Shown: positions 23,519 through 35,589 of the stretch, piece by piece
Numbering within the stretch: the first letter of the stretch is position 1
Layout: the number at the start of each line of letters is the position of its first letter
Assembly: GCF_963678635.1 (NCBI RefSeq)
Contig: NC_087065.1
Location: forward strand, 8,395,209 to 8,459,208
DNA length: 64,000 nucleotides
DNA from: Symsagittifera roscoffensis
Taxonomy: Eukaryota > Xenacoelomorpha > Acoela > Convolutidae
Direction of reading: 5' to 3'
Notes under the pieces: generated by a model
What the model was told of the DNA's origin: nothing
The model's database searches: none
Seen by the model: the letters and a program-made list of their open reading frames with translations, nothing else
Program-made: the position numbers and the translations under genes

Positions 23519-24021
23519 TAATTTTGTTTATAATTAGACAGTTGCTTAGACAAAATAACCGATAATGTTATGGTTGTTGTCCATTATCAAAAAATTAGAA
23601 GTTTTTTCTTAAATTTTACTGGTCATGTAAGATTTTCCTTTTAACCAACATATTTATTTATTTTTATCAATAATTCCTCAAAAATACTTTTTCCAAATGA
23701 AACGATTTCAGACGCATTTAAAGGCGGCTGGAAATTTCAGAGCTTTGTCACGCGACGAGCAGTTCTGCTTTACTTACAAAAGTCTCCTTTTAAACCAAAT
23801 AAACAGCAATCCACCCCCACCTACAAAATTAACTTGCACATCACACACCCACAAACTCCTCAGAGCTTACATGTACCCTTTCCGGACAGAGACGCTGTTA
23901 TGGGGTATCACTTTATTTAAATCATATTTTCTTAAATTATTTTAACATGTCTTCTTATTTGACCTTGACACGTCCATTGTCTCCTACGAAGAGAATGTTT
24001 TTCTTTCTTTTCAATGTTTTT

Positions 24022-24556
24022 GTTCCGACTTTCGATACGAAAGTAACAGAATATTTGTGCTCGGGGTGGGTTTTTTTCTTCAGACAAATTTCGACTTTTT
24101 AGCTAGCCATTTTTGTTTTGATGGGAAATTTTTTTATCGTTCGAAAGGTATTGTTGTCCTGAGCTTAATTTTGAAAAGATATTTCACCTTTGATCATTTT
24201 TCGGAAAGTTATGGAGGTTTAAAGACTGCCATTTTTGGCCAATTTGGGACAATTAACGCGCGATATAATTAGCGCTGTTAACGCGTAAGCGGAGATTTAG
24301 GCCGTCTTAGAATTTGTTCCAAATTGGTTAAAAGAAGCTTATTTGCCATAATTGGTTTGTTACAAGGAGCGAAATCTATCCTTTTGTACTTTATATGGCG
24401 TGTGGGGGGATGATTTTCAGAAAAAAACTTCAGATTTTAGAACAAAAAAATTCTTTTGTTTTATTTCATTGAATTTTTTAATGTTATTACTGCTCCATAA
24501 ACCTTAAAAGGCAGTCGGAACATTCAGGGCTTTGCCCTGATACGAGCAGTCTTGTT
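24022..24556 (+). mobile_element. Helentron-like short element A, complete
   Basis: Full copy from GTTCCGACTTTCGATACGA to GAGCAGTCTTGTT, with a perfect hairpin TCAGGGC-TTT-GCCCTGA. The hairpin end faces the hairpin end of the next copy, 50 bases away. Confidence 0.85.
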
Positions 24557-24606
24557 TAAATTTGTGATTAATTCACTCTTTACTTTTCATTCTTGTATCA
24601 AATGTT

Positions 24607-25051
24607 ACCAAGACTGCTCGTATCAGGGCGAATCTCTGAATGTTCCGACTGCCTTTTAATGTTTATGGAGCACTAATAACATTAAAAAAATTAAATGTAA
24701 TAAAAAAATGATTTTTTTTTTCTAAATTGTGAGATTTTTTGTAAAAATCATCCCCCACACGCCATAGAACGATTTGTAAATGGATTAAATTGCTCTCGTT
24801 AATAGCGCGAAATATATCGCGCAATATTTGTCCCAAATTGACTATAATGACAATCTTTAAACCCCCATAACTTTACGAAAAATGATCACAGATGAAATAT
24901 TTTTTCAAATTTAAGCTCAGAACAACAATACCTTTTGAATGATATAAAAAATGTCCGTCAAAAATGGCCAGTTAAAAAGTCGAAATTTTTCTGATGAAAA
25001 AACCCACCCCGAGCACAAATTTTCCGTTACTTTCGTTACGAAAGTCGGAAC
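24607..25051 (-). mobile_element. Helentron-like short element A, inverted neighbour
   Basis: Begins CCAAGACTGCTCGTATCAGG and ends GAAAGTCGGAACA. It is shorter than the reference because the segment around the TTTGGAACGATT..CTCCGCTTACGC block is deleted. With the previous copy it forms an imperfect inverted pair over 1 kb. Confidence 0.8.
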
Positions 25052-26238
25052 AATAAATAGAATTCGCTGTAACAAAAGAGCATTTTGCCACAGGAACGTT
25101 AAAAAACTGTCTTATCATCACACGCGTTCAACGAAACATGATTTAGTGTCCGTTTTTTTCACACATGCTCGAATATGTCAAGGAACACTCATATGTATCA
25201 AGCGTGCTGTCATTTAAAATTTTTCAGCCATCCTTTGGATTTCATTGAAAAACCAAAAATGCTGTCACAACGCCAACAAAAACTGGCTTCAAGTTTTTTT
25301 TAATTCGCTTTTAGATTTAGCGAAAAGTGGATTAAATTGAGCATTCGTTTACAGAACAAACTATTTATAGTTTCTGTTTTTTATTCGAATTGCTCATTCT
25401 GTGTTTCTGTGTTTCGAATTGCTCTTTTGTCCAATTTTAAAGAAATAATTTAAACCGGCCGATTAATCCTTTAAATTAAATGAAACTTAAGATTGAAAAA
25501 AAAAATTAAAATTTTTTGAAAAAAAAATAAACATTTTCTTCGTCGAAACAATCTGAAGCACTTTCACGAACAGTTACCATTTGAAAGCCATTGTCAATCA
25601 AAATTTGAATTGCAGGACAAATTCTAAACATCTACGGCATCAACTGTAAATTTATACAAAAAAAAAACAAAATTAACTGAAGTTCGGAATTAAAATTAGA
25701 GATAACTCAAAATAGATTAGACAGATTATTCTAATTGAATCCCAGCTTTTTGAAAACCAACAATTGTATTTTTTGTTATGATTTCCAGCAATGAAAAAAG
25801 GTGATTTTTAAAGCTTGCGGGACTTTATCCATTTCTATCGAACACTGCTATTTATAAAGTAGAAAATCAAAAATTGAGAAGTTTATTTCGTTAACTTTAA
25901 TGCAATAACATAATTTCCTAAATGTTAAGGTCAAACAATCGTACAGTTACAAAAAAATGGTCACATAAAACTTTTAAACGTTTGTTTTGTTCAAGAGGCG
26001 CGTTTTGAAAATGCCAGTTTTGATTGAAAGAGTTTCCTCTGGGTAATGATTAATATTTTTTCCCTCAATTTTTGTATTTGCATAATTAAGCAGATGTCAC
26101 CCTATGCCGACAGCTTCTACAAAAAATTTTCTAACTTTCTTTGATATTATTCACGTTCTGTTTGACCAAAACGAATTGCGTATTTTATATTAGTTTTCAA
26201 GCTTATTTGTTCGCATATGTGTGAAATTGTGCGTTGAA
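25052..26238. other. 3' flank of the synaptotagmin gene, no other gene
   Basis: AT-rich sequence without protein-like frames. It includes the putative 3' UTR of the minus-strand gene (from 26238 downward). Nothing else is recognised. Confidence 0.45.
25882..25887 (-). promoter_or_regulatory. Candidate poly(A) signal of the synaptotagmin gene
   Basis: TTTATT on the plus strand (AATAAA on the minus strand) is the first such hexamer after the stop codon, about 350 bases downstream. In such AT-rich DNA a chance match is possible. Confidence 0.35.
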
Positions 26239-26506
26239 TTAGTAGACAGAGGTCAAGTTCATTTTCTGCACTTCATTTTCGATGACGTCACAATTTTTAT
26301 TGGATGACTCAGTGGGAGATTTGCTCTTTTTGTTCTGAATGACAGCGACTGAGTTCCGCTTCAGAGTGCGCACGTCAATCAAAGTATGCCACATTGTGAC
26401 TGGCTTGCGCGCATGGGCGATGCAGTCTCGCCAGTGCACTCCGCCCGACCCCCCAGTCACGTGACATCCTATTTCCAGGGCCCCGATTAGCTCGTTGCGC
26501 CCAATT
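26239..26506 (-). CDS. Synaptotagmin, last exon (C2B end and C-terminal tail)
   Basis: Preceded on the minus strand by the acceptor TTTTTCATAG. One base completes an Arg codon with the AG left by the exon at 29117-29412. The frame then reads IGRNELIGALEIG, the end of the C2B Ca2+-binding loop 3 and the next strand. GGVHWRDCIAHARKPVTMWH follows, including the conserved HW and the WHxL motif (WHTL) typical of synaptotagmin C2B. A 36-residue Lys/Ser/Asn-rich tail ends at TAA 26239-26241. The fifth Ca2+ ligand position is Glu (NEL) rather than Asp, as in Syt3/6/7/9/10. GC content is clearly above the flanks. Confidence 0.9.
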
Positions 26507-26972
26507 CTATGAAAAACAAATAAACAGTAAGAGGCAGAAAAAAAATAAAGAAGTAACACAACAGTAGTAAGGAACCTTCAAGCGGCAGTGATCCAGAAAA
26601 TAAACAATTTTGCTTCAATCTTCATTTTATTTTGTCTGCCTGTGAACGATAGTCAATTTGAAGTACTGTCTTATTTTGATTGAATTTTAGGCCGTTTTTT
26701 TGAAAACCAGAGCAGAATTAGAAACCATTTCAAGAAAACCATTCAATTCGAAAAATCACCAGTCAAATTTTCTCCAAATAAGACCACAAAAGAACTTTTT
26801 TTCTGTTTTTTTTGGGCGGCGTTTTTTTTTTGTTTTAAGAGACAAATAGACAATAGATTTTTTCTATTATCTTTTCAAAATACATTTAAAAGTATCTTTT
26901 TTCTAGCGTTTCAAACTCCCAGAAAGAATCAAACTTTTTAGCATTCTATCTTTTTGCACGTCTTTGAATAAC

Positions 26973-27514
26973 AACAAGACTGCTCGTATCAGTACGAAGC
27001 CCTGAATGTTCCGACTGCCTTTTAAGGTTTATGGAGCAGCATTAATAACATAAAAAATTTAATGAAATAAAATATAATGAAAATTTTTTTTCTTAAATTT
27101 GAAATTTTTTATGAAAATCATCCCCCCACACGCCATATAAAGTACAAAAAGATAGATTTCGTTCCTTGTAACAAATCAATTATGGCAAATAAGCTTCGTT
27201 CAACCAATTTGGAACGATTTATAAGACGGATTAAATCTCCGCTTACGCGTTAATAGCGCGAATTATATCGCGCGTTAATTGTCCCAAATTGGTCAAAATG
27301 GCCAAAATGGCAATCTTTAAACCATCATAACTTTACGAAAAATGATCACAGGTGAAATATCTTTTCAAATTTAAGCTCAGGACAACCATGGCTTTCGAAT
27401 GATATAAAAAAATTCCGTCAAAAATGGTTAGTTAAAAAGTCGAAATTTGTCTGAAGAAAAAAAAACCCACCCCGAGCACAAATATTCCGTTACTTTCGTA
27501 CCGAAAGTCGGAAC
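26973..27514 (-). mobile_element. Helentron-like short element A, complete, intronic
   Basis: From AACAAGACTGCTCGTATCAG to CGAAAGTCGGAAC. One arm of the hairpin is mutated (CAGTACGAAGCCCTG). The interior is almost identical to the 49675 copy. Immediate flanks (GAATAAC and AAAAATC) show no target duplication longer than about 2 bases. Confidence 0.85.
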
Positions 27515-28199
27515 AAAAATCAGCTATCAGTGTCGTTTAAAATTACGACCTTCGAATTTGAATTAACTGATTTATGATGAATTTACTGCCACAATTTTCA
27601 GCAAAAAGGATGTTTGCAAAGACAGTTTTATTCATAATTTTCTCGCTATAAATTAATTGGTGCTCTTTCAATCTTAATTATTGCGCCATTTAAACGTCAA
27701 TTTGAAAACAAATGCTCAGTCTTAAACTAATTGGGAGGAACTCATTATTATTTTTTCATGGAGTAGTTCATTAATGAACTGCATTTTTAGTTTAAAAATC
27801 TATTGAAAAGCAATACCAATTAAAGTTTATTTTCTGCTATTAAAATTGCTGGCAATAATTGGCTTTCACTCAACATTGCTGATCCTGATTGGTTTCCGTT
27901 CTTTAGTGAATACTTTTTATGAACTGATTTGGGTCACTTTTTGGGCTGTAGTTTCGAAACAATATGTGAAGGTTAAACTAAAATCAAAACTGTGCAAGCA
28001 AAAAAATCAAAAAGCTTAGGACCTCATATGGGGGTTTTTGTAATTTGTAAATATTTTTTGAAATTATTTTCGTTTGTAAATATGCATGAAACCACTCACG
28101 TATATCAATGTCGCTTACAAAAAGTATAATTATCTTTTTGTGCTTAGCATCGTTTGGGGATATATCTTTGAAAAATTCAAAGGTGCATTCAAAGGATCC

Positions 28200-28470
28200 T
28201 CTTTGTATTACTTTGAGATATCCATTTTTGACTGTCTGACCCTAAAATTTTTTGGCGCCAATATATGCTAATTTTGAGAAAGAGTGGGGTGTGCGCCAAA
28301 AATACGCAATTTTTTGGTCAAATTTCCACCCACAAAATGCCTAAAATAGCTTTTTTTTCTGTTTTTCTTAAACTTTGGCTGTTTTTTCAATCAAAGGGTC
28401 ACAAAAGTTTCGAAATCTTTTTGAAAATTCAAAACGACACTGTCATTTAGTTCAACGAAACTTTTTTATT
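28200..28470 (-). mobile_element. hAT-like MITE fragment
   Basis: Contains GAGATATCC..TTTTTGACTG..CTGACCCTAAAATTTTTTGG and GGCGCCAATATAT, which match the interior of the element at 43034-43368. Both terminal ends are lost. It lies beside a better copy at 28482. Confidence 0.5.
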
Positions 28471-28481
28471 TTGTTCCTACT

Positions 28482-28843
28482 CAGGGGCGGATCTAGGATT
28501 TTCTTTTTTTCTCAACCAAAAACTAAATTGATATCTCAAGCTCTCCGCAAAAAAAAAATTGTCAAACATGTCGTTCTTAGGGCAATTTTTTGGAAGGTTT
28601 TTTTGAAACCGACGTTTATGTTCGAATTGAATCGAAGTTCATTTAATCGAAGATCACCCCGCTCAAAATTATTACGCATTGATGTCAAAAGCATTCTTAG
28701 AATTTTTTGAGTGTTTTAGGCTTTAGAAAATCTTTAAGGTCAGTCAGCGAAAAATTGATGTCTCAAAATAGTACAAAGGGGGACCCTTTAGGTCGGCAGG
28801 GGGTCGAATCCCTCAAGAAGCCCCCCCCCTAAACCCGCTACTG
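28482..28843 (+). mobile_element. hAT-like MITE, 362 bp
   Basis: Starts CAGGGGCGGATCTAGGATTT and ends ACCCGCTACTG, which are degenerate terminal inverted repeats. The internal block GTACAAAGGGGGACCCTTTA..GGTCG is shared with 60568-60963 and, inverted, with 43034-43368. No 8-bp target duplication can be seen at this copy (TTCCTACT compared with GTTTTAGC). Confidence 0.6.
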
Positions 28844-29116
28844 GTTTTAGCTATTTGTCCGTGGAGTACAAAACAGCAAAGAAGACAAAGAAAAAATGCA
28901 ATGTTGCGGATTCGGCAACAATTCTCTTTTTGCCCTGTCGCGGAATCCATATACAATTCAAAAAATGCACAGTGTTATCTGTTATGTATTATTAAATTGC
29001 GAGCCCCCTCCCCCTCCGCTGACTCACAGACGAGGGAAGCTCATAATTTTCAGCTGATTGAGTAAACAAGAATCTATTTGTTTTAAAATTAAAATCTACA
29101 AATCAGGCGAGAGTAC

Positions 29117-29412
29117 CTGTCGTGGTCTATGACTTGTACGAGCAAGTGTGAGTCATCCAACTGCTCCTCCCCGATGTCGAAGAAGAGTGCCTCATTGAAG
29201 ACTGGGTTCACAGTCCTCCTATGGACAGACGTCTTCCTCTTTCTGATTCTCTTTCCCCCCTGGATCAGGGACACTTTGACGTAGGGGTCCGAGGCGCCAG
29301 TGATGTCCATGATTTTGAGGTTGACTGCTTTCACGACTATAACTGTCAGTCTTCTGGCGGATGGAAGATAAACTAGAGTCAACATTAGATCGCCCAGCTC
29401 TGCTTTGTCCGC
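29117..29412 (-). CDS. Synaptotagmin exon, C2A/C2B linker and most of C2B
   Basis: Acceptor TTTCTTCAG precedes GCG GAC AAA, in phase 0 with the C2A exon. It reads ADKAELGDLMLTLVYLP (the C2B start), then RLTVIVVKAVNLKIMD, ITGASDPYVKVSL, the polybasic GGKRIRKRKT, RRTVNPVFNEALFFDI and VIDHDR. Ca2+ ligands Asp are present in loop 1 (IMD and SDP) and loop 3 (VID, HD). The Lys/Arg patch is the PIP2-binding strand of C2B. The donor GTACTC splits the Arg codon completed by the last exon. C2B Ca2+ binding is therefore predicted to be intact. Confidence 0.92.
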
Positions 29413-30337
29413 CTGAAGAAACACAAACACGCTCGCTTGACTATCTGAAGATTTCCGGATTGATCCCCGGAGCGACCAAATTTTTTTTGTAAAATTGGTT
29501 CGAATAGAAAAAAAATCACTCCTAATTATTTCTGCCTGTCGAGTAATGCATTTTCTGTTAAGTTAAGAAGAGTGGGAAAAAGTTCAAAGAAAGGGGGAAA
29601 TCAAAAAAATTTAAGCGCGAAGCTCGTGTTGATGCAGAAACTTCCGAATTGGCGAATAAAGTACGAATATAACTTTCGTGATAGTCGCAGATAAAATCAT
29701 GTTGCGGTTGCTTAGATATGTAAACACAGAGGAAACAATATATATTTTAAAAAATGTAGAAGTTTTATTTAAATTTTGCATAAAAAATCCAACCTCCAAA
29801 AAATTTGGTTATTCTCCAGACAAATGCAACTGCTCGGAAAAATTACTTTTCATGAACATTTTTAACGCCATCTGAAAGATTTCAATACCGTGAGCTCAAA
29901 ATTAGAAAATCGTTAAGTTATGAATGTTTGAAAACAGATCAGTGGATCTGTCGAAAACTTTCCAAACAAAAATCTAATAGATTTCTTTTGCCTAAGTTTT
30001 CTATTATTTTGACTAATTCCTCAATTTAAAATTTAAAGCTTCATGTCAAAAACAGCTTTTCAATTGTTTCTGAATTTTTCATATCGCAACAGCTTGGAAC
30101 CGTGGCAAAAATACTCAGCTCAGATTGAACGTCTGTTTTTGAAGACAAAATTTAAACCAAGAATCTGATAATTTTCGGAAACGGCCTGTGTGCAATGAAA
30201 AACACTCTCCAAATAGGAGACCTCGGAGCATTGAGTTTTTGCGGCAGCTTCAAAGCTTGCTTCACGACCTGATATAATTTACTTCATTTGAAGTTTTTTT
30301 TCACCTAAAAAAGGACATTTCACAACATAAAGCGCTC

Positions 30338-30386
30338 GGGGGGGGGGGGGGGGGGGGAAGGGGGGTGAAGGGGGGGAAGGTGGGGA
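30338..30386 (+). repeat. G-run tract with quadruplex potential
   Basis: Twenty consecutive G at 30338-30357, followed by six- and seven-G runs separated by AA, TGAA or GAAGGT. Four or more G-runs on one strand could form G-quadruplexes, on the template strand of the minus-strand gene's transcription. A proline-rich frame on the opposite strand is a by-product. Confidence 0.8.
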
Positions 30387-30989
30387 AGTTTGTTAAAATT
30401 TGGAGCGCAATTGTTAGATTTAGGACAGTGAAAAAATGGAACAAACGATCACAGTGCAGTCTTTCAAAATTCAGAGCATCTTTCAAAATTTATTCATTTT
30501 TGCAATATCTCCAATTTTTGTGAGCGTGGAAATTATCATGAATAAAAAATATTTTGTGTTGCTGATTATGAATAAAACAGATCTTTTTTTACAAAAATAC
30601 TTTATACATTTTTCTATAACCTTTCGGAACAGTTGGAGATAAAGCCACGATAACGGCAATCATATCTGACTTTCAATCGTATCTGAACCTAAAACCAACA
30701 TTTGTATCCAGTTTTTGATCAAGTCGATGCTAAGCAAAAATGATTTTGAAGTGTTCCGTCTTTGATCGTTAAATTTGCGCTAGGGGAAGCTCTGCTGAAA
30801 ATTCATGAAGTCAGCAAGCAGTTTTTCTTTCGATAACATTTAAATTAAGACGCCGAATTTTCATATTTACGTTTTTGCAAAAACGTCAAAACTGCATCGC
30901 ATCTAATTGGCTTGTGGTCTAAATTGTTGTTAGAGCTCAAAGCGATTTTATAGGACTCGACAGAATGCCTTGACGCAAATCAACATTCT

Positions 30990-31870
30990 GATTTCAAATT
31001 TGATTACAAAGCTTTGAGTTTTGAAAATTGCCTAAATATACTTTACTGAAATTTAACAAAATAGTCCGCTTTTTATTATGCTTACTAATTTATATTTTAC
31101 TGAAAATAACATTTTAATTTAATTTAGCCTGGGAAAATTTATTTAGTGGAATGTAAAAGAAAACTGAAATATGCCGCAAACCTCAGTCTAGTTTCTTTTT
31201 ATAGCTTAAAATCAACTACTGTCTCAACTGCAATTCTTGTCGAGTTTTTTGAGCTATGCAAATCATATCCGCCAAACAAATACGAGCTAATCATTATATT
31301 TTTTATTTCTTGCAACTAAACAGAAAAGGAACAAGACTGCTCGTACCAAGAGCCCTGATTGTTCCGACTGCTTTTTCAGGTCTATGCAGCAGTAATGACA
31401 TGAACAAATTAAATGTGAAAAAAGTTTTGTTTTTTTAAATTTGAGATTTTTTGTGAAAATCATCCATCCACACGCCCTATAAAGTAAAAAGTGATAGATT
31501 ACGCTCCTAGTAACAAATCATTAATGGCAAAGAAGCTTCCTGCAACCAATTTGGAACTATTTTTAAGCCGGATTAAATTTACGCTTACGCGTTAAAAACG
31601 CTAAATATATCGCGCGTCAATTGTCCCGAATTGGCCAAAATAGCATTTTTAAACCGCCATATTTTTACAAAAAATGATCACAGGTGAAAAATATTTTTAA
31701 TCTGGAGCTCAAGACAACAATACTTTTCGGCTGATTTTAAAACACTGTTAGCAAAAAATGATTAAAATGTATTATTAGTAGGTTGCAGAAAATGTCTCAG
31801 AAAAATTTAACCGCAAATTACGCTAGCAAAAACCTTGAAAAAGTTGCTGTTGTCAAATCTGGTTTTTGTT
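30990..31870. repeat. Dispersed repeat, copy 1 (with embedded Helentron-like element)
   Basis: Matches 45220-46090 in order: GAAAACTGAAATATGCCGCA, TCAACTGCAATTCTT, then AAACAGAAAAGGAACAAG, with the short mobile element starting at the same point in both. Homology before the element is better than after it. Confidence 0.65.
31330..31750 (-). mobile_element. Helentron-like short element A, truncated
   Basis: Starts AACAAGACTGCTCGTACC. The hairpin has lost one arm (CAAGAGCCCTGA). It runs through CATCCATCCACACGCCC and ATGATCACAGGTGA, then loses homology near 31750. Confidence 0.75.
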
Positions 31871-32783
31871 GATAGGTTTTTTATTTAATGTTCGCATAGG
31901 TTTGTTAGGAAAAAGATTATTTGAAAATTGCCTGAGACAAGCATTTCATTTTGAGTCATCCTATGCCACTTTATGAAGTTTAATCAAAAAACATGTCTTG
32001 TGAAATTGAAACTGTTGTGAAAACAGTAATTATTGTTACTTTTTGGACAATACGATGTATGAAAAAAATTGATAACCTACAGTTATGTGACTTTCATCAA
32101 GAGCCAATTGAGCAAAAATAGATTCGTTTTTGAGGAATGGAATTGACAGAATTGCATCGGAATTAGTTTTGAGACCATCATCATAAAGATTTCTCTACAG
32201 TTTGAGCCAGTAAAATTTTAAAACCGCATAATAACCTAAGTCAATTCAAATTATAAAAATGTTTCCAGTTCGCATTTCTATCAAAAACAAAACAAAAGTT
32301 AGTTTTTGTGCTCATAGCGCAGGAGATTCCGACTACAGAAAATAAAAAACAAATCAAAATGCACAAAACATATAGGAAAATGTATGCTGCTTTCGTTTCT
32401 CATTATTGTTCTCTAAAACTACGCTTAACCTTAATTACAGCATGACTGAATAAACCTTAAAAATGCTAGTATTAGAGTTAATAAAAATTAAATGTCAAAA
32501 ATGTAATTGAAGTATAATTGGAGAAGGTTAGCCTGTAATCAAACTTTGTCTAATTTTTGTCTGGAAATTGAAAAGAATCCAGATAAAAAAAAATTTCCGA
32601 CGCAATTTTTTCAATTTTTTTTCGTTTACTTCAAATCGTAAAAGGGCGTTGAAATTGCAATCAAACAAGGCTTTAATATGATATCATATACTAGCCTTAC
32701 GATCTTTTTGAGATAAATAAAAAAAATACTCTACGTCACATTTCTTCCCTCCTTTGCGAACTTGTTGGATCAAAAACCAATTT

Positions 32784-33280
32784 CAACCAGACTGCTCGTA
32801 TCAAGCAAAGACCTGAATGTTCCGACTGCATTTTAGGATCTTTGATGAAAGGTTTCTGTAAACAAAATGATTGAATTTTTCAAAAAATGAAAAAAAAAAA
32901 TAAAAAAAAAACTTTTTCAATATTTTATTTTGAAACTTATCACCCCACATGCTACATAAAAAACTAAGTGATAGATTTTACATACACTAAAGTAATAACA
33001 AGACCAAATAGCATGCCTGAGTTCAATTTTGAAGACGGATTAAACCTCTGTTACTAGCACAAAATATATCGCACGATAATTATCCCAATTAGATCAAATT
33101 GACAATCTTTAAACCCTCACAACTTGACAAAAATGATCACGGAAAAATATATATTAAATTTTGAGTTTAGGACAAATATACCTTTCAAGTTGTATAAGAA
33201 AATTGCAAAAAATGTTCTAATTTTAAAGTCTGGCGAAAAAAAAAGACCCCGAGCAAAAATATTCCGTCACTTTTTTCTAC
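32784..33280 (-). mobile_element. Helentron-like short element A, decayed
   Basis: Begins CAACCAGACTGCTCGTATCA and ends at about TATTCCGTCACTTTT without the AGTCGGAAC end. The hairpin is degraded. The palindromic core is eroded to AAAATATATCGCACG. Confidence 0.7.
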
Positions 33281-33329
33281 AAAAAAGAAAATTTGCAGTA
33301 TTTTTTTAATGAAAATTGGTTTATGAACG

Positions 33330-33480
33330 TTTTTTCCCTGGTCGAACTGGGTCAAAATGTTTTTCCTCGGCCAAACTTGGTCGAAACAAAGACAACTTGC
33401 GTCGAGTCGGTCCAAACATACCAATTTTCGGTCGAGTCGCTCGAAACATACATCGCACACCTCGACCCGGGTTGTCCGAA
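33330..33480. repeat. Short GTCGA-rich degenerate tandem repeat
   Basis: Irregular repeats of GGTCGAAAC/GGTCGAACTGGGTC resemble the GTTCGAC arrays at 19829-21162. They end beside GACCCGGGTTG, a remnant of the same terminal type. Confidence 0.4.
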
Positions 33481-33616
33481 TACAAAATACTGAGAGAACG
33501 AAAAATTGTTGATGAAAACAGCTGCTGGTTATCGGTGCCGACGCGTCCATCGAGATGTAACATGGAACAACTATTCATTGCATTCTGCCAATTCTGCTTT
33601 CCCGGGTTGTTGACAA

Positions 33617-33757
33617 AAAATGCTTATCATACAATTTTCATATATGAAAAAAATGCTTATCATTCTCTTTCATACAATTTCATAGAGTAAAAGCGTATGT
33701 ATGAAAACAGCAAAATAAGCATTTTTTTCATATATGAAATTGTATGACAAGCATTTT
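33617..33757. repeat. Foldback hairpin with about 44-bp arms
   Basis: Arm 33617-33661 (TGCTTATCATACAATTTTCA, then TATATGAAAAAAATGCTTAT) pairs with 33713-33757 with two mismatches or gaps. Each arm also contains the self-palindrome TTCATATATGAA. Both arms and a third partial unit (33760-33800) share TGTATGACAAGCAT, so this may be a small MITE or palindromic satellite. Confidence 0.7.
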
Positions 33758-35589
33758 TTCCATACTATGAAACTGTATGACAAGCATGTTTTCCATGAAT
33801 GAAAATACCAAAAAATATTTGTTTAGAAATTTCGTGATTCAACCGAAACACTAACCTAGGTTTTTTTGTCATGAGAAAACCCAGAGTGTAACTGGCAGTT
33901 ACCACGCATATAAATTGCATTTGGTGGTTTTAGCTATAAAAGATATTTTTAACTTTTTCACATGGAAATATATACCAAAAAAGTAACTTTTTGAAGATAT
34001 GGCTAAATAATTTTTAGCGTCTAGAAAATTTCTAGAAAATTATGATGGTTGAGAAAAAGGCCTGTTTTTTTTACAAATTTATTATGATCTTAGCAAAAGA
34101 TAATAATCGTGTTTACAAAAAAAAACATTTTCATGTAATTTTTGGGTTTTTTGGGTGAGAACTCATCCTGGACTACGTTATAAACACAAAAAGGTCAAAT
34201 TTAGCATTTTCTTCTATGGACGTCAACCCGGGTGGTAACAGACCTATTTCGCGATAGTTGTAGGTGCTCTAGCGTCCATGTTTGAGATTTTGGTACATCG
34301 AATTTTTATACAGCGACCAATTATATCTACCAGCGTATCGTGGAAGTTGATCTATGCCAGAATACAACTCATTGCTTTTACAGGTGTAATTGTTGGATCC
34401 CTAGGAAAAAAGCATGTATAAAAAACGGTTCCGCATTTTTCGAAAACTCTCAAAAAAGCACCTAATCGAATTAAGCATATGTGAAAACCTTTAATTTTCA
34501 TTTCTACAGCTTATGAAAATTTTTCTTCGAGGGCCCATCTATTTTTAAGGGATCCAACTATCGAGTTTGTGCCATAATTTTCATTATGTAGAAAATATTT
34601 AAATTAAAGCTCTGGAGTTAATTCTGCAAATTCATTTGAAAAATTAATAGCTGAGAGAAAACAATATGATATCAAAATAGTAATATAAACGGCACAAAAA
34701 AGCAAATGATGCAAAAACATGAGTAGAATGTTTGGTTTTGTTTCATTTGCTTATTTAACCTCAGTACTCTAAATTGGAAAGCTTTTTATAGCTTTTTTTA
34801 GCGTTTGCTTAGTTTGGTGACTTAATTGACACTCCTTACGTTTGGTAAATTTGCAAGTTTACAGCAGGAAATGCAGAGAATTTGCTTAATGAGTTGTCTA
34901 TAAAGCAGGAAAAGCAGAACATTTTAACGGAAAAAACAGGTCAATTTGTAAAACAGTTCAAAATCTAAGTCGTTCACTGATATGGGATTAGTGGCTGTAT
35001 TGTTTTATGGTTTCATACACTCGGCCTCTAGAGTTATTAAAATCCCAGTTTCAATGGAGAAGTACAAAAAATAGAAAGAACTCAAAAAAGATTAAATATC
35101 GATTTCGCTCATTCTAATCTCAGTTTACTTTTAACAGATTATAAAAAAATCAAACAAAAAGACAGCATTATCCTGAAGTTGCAATTAGGAAGCAAGGGCA
35201 GAGCACCGAGAATGTTTGAACTGCATTTTCAGGCCCAAGAATTTTTGGATTGTAATTATTTGGGATCGTACCTGTTTTGAGGTGAACTTGAAAAAACTCA
35301 AATTCAATTTTGCAAATGTAATTCCGTGTAATCACTGGTAAAGTGGCTTAGAAATTACTTGAGTAGTGATATGAAACTTGCGGAATTAGTTGAAATGTGT
35401 TATTTAGGATTAGATTTTAGGCCCTGTGTTACACATTATCTGCATGAAATCTGCCAGCAAAAAAACCGCAATAAAGTTAGACAACATTAGAAAAAAATTA
35501 AAGTTTGAGACATATTTTGAAGAGGACAAAAGTTGCTTTTAGTTTCACGATAACAAACATGGGGCATGTGTTGTTTGAAATTTTGCCCA

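Larger units (their letters stand above)
26507..29116 (-). other. Synaptotagmin intron (2.6 kb)
   Basis: Bounded by the donor GTACTC (minus strand, below 29117) and the TTTTTCATAG acceptor. The phases match (2 bases + 1 base). It contains one complete Helentron-like copy and two hAT-like pieces. The remainder shows no coding sequence. Confidence 0.8.

Noticed and set aside
24951-25217. 88-codon plus-strand frame
   Set aside because: It starts within a Helentron-like element and reads across its end into unique DNA, so it is a by-product.
28375-28710. 111-codon plus-strand frame
   Set aside because: It spans the border of two hAT-like MITE copies. Composition is lysine- and phenylalanine-rich, as expected of AT-rich noise.
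30301-30486. Proline-rich open frame on the minus strand
   Set aside because: It is the complement of the poly-G tract, with no other support.
33185-33690. Overlapping frames on both strands around 33.2-33.7 kb
   Set aside because: They cover the GTCGA-rich degenerate repeat and the end of a mobile element. None has a recognisable domain.
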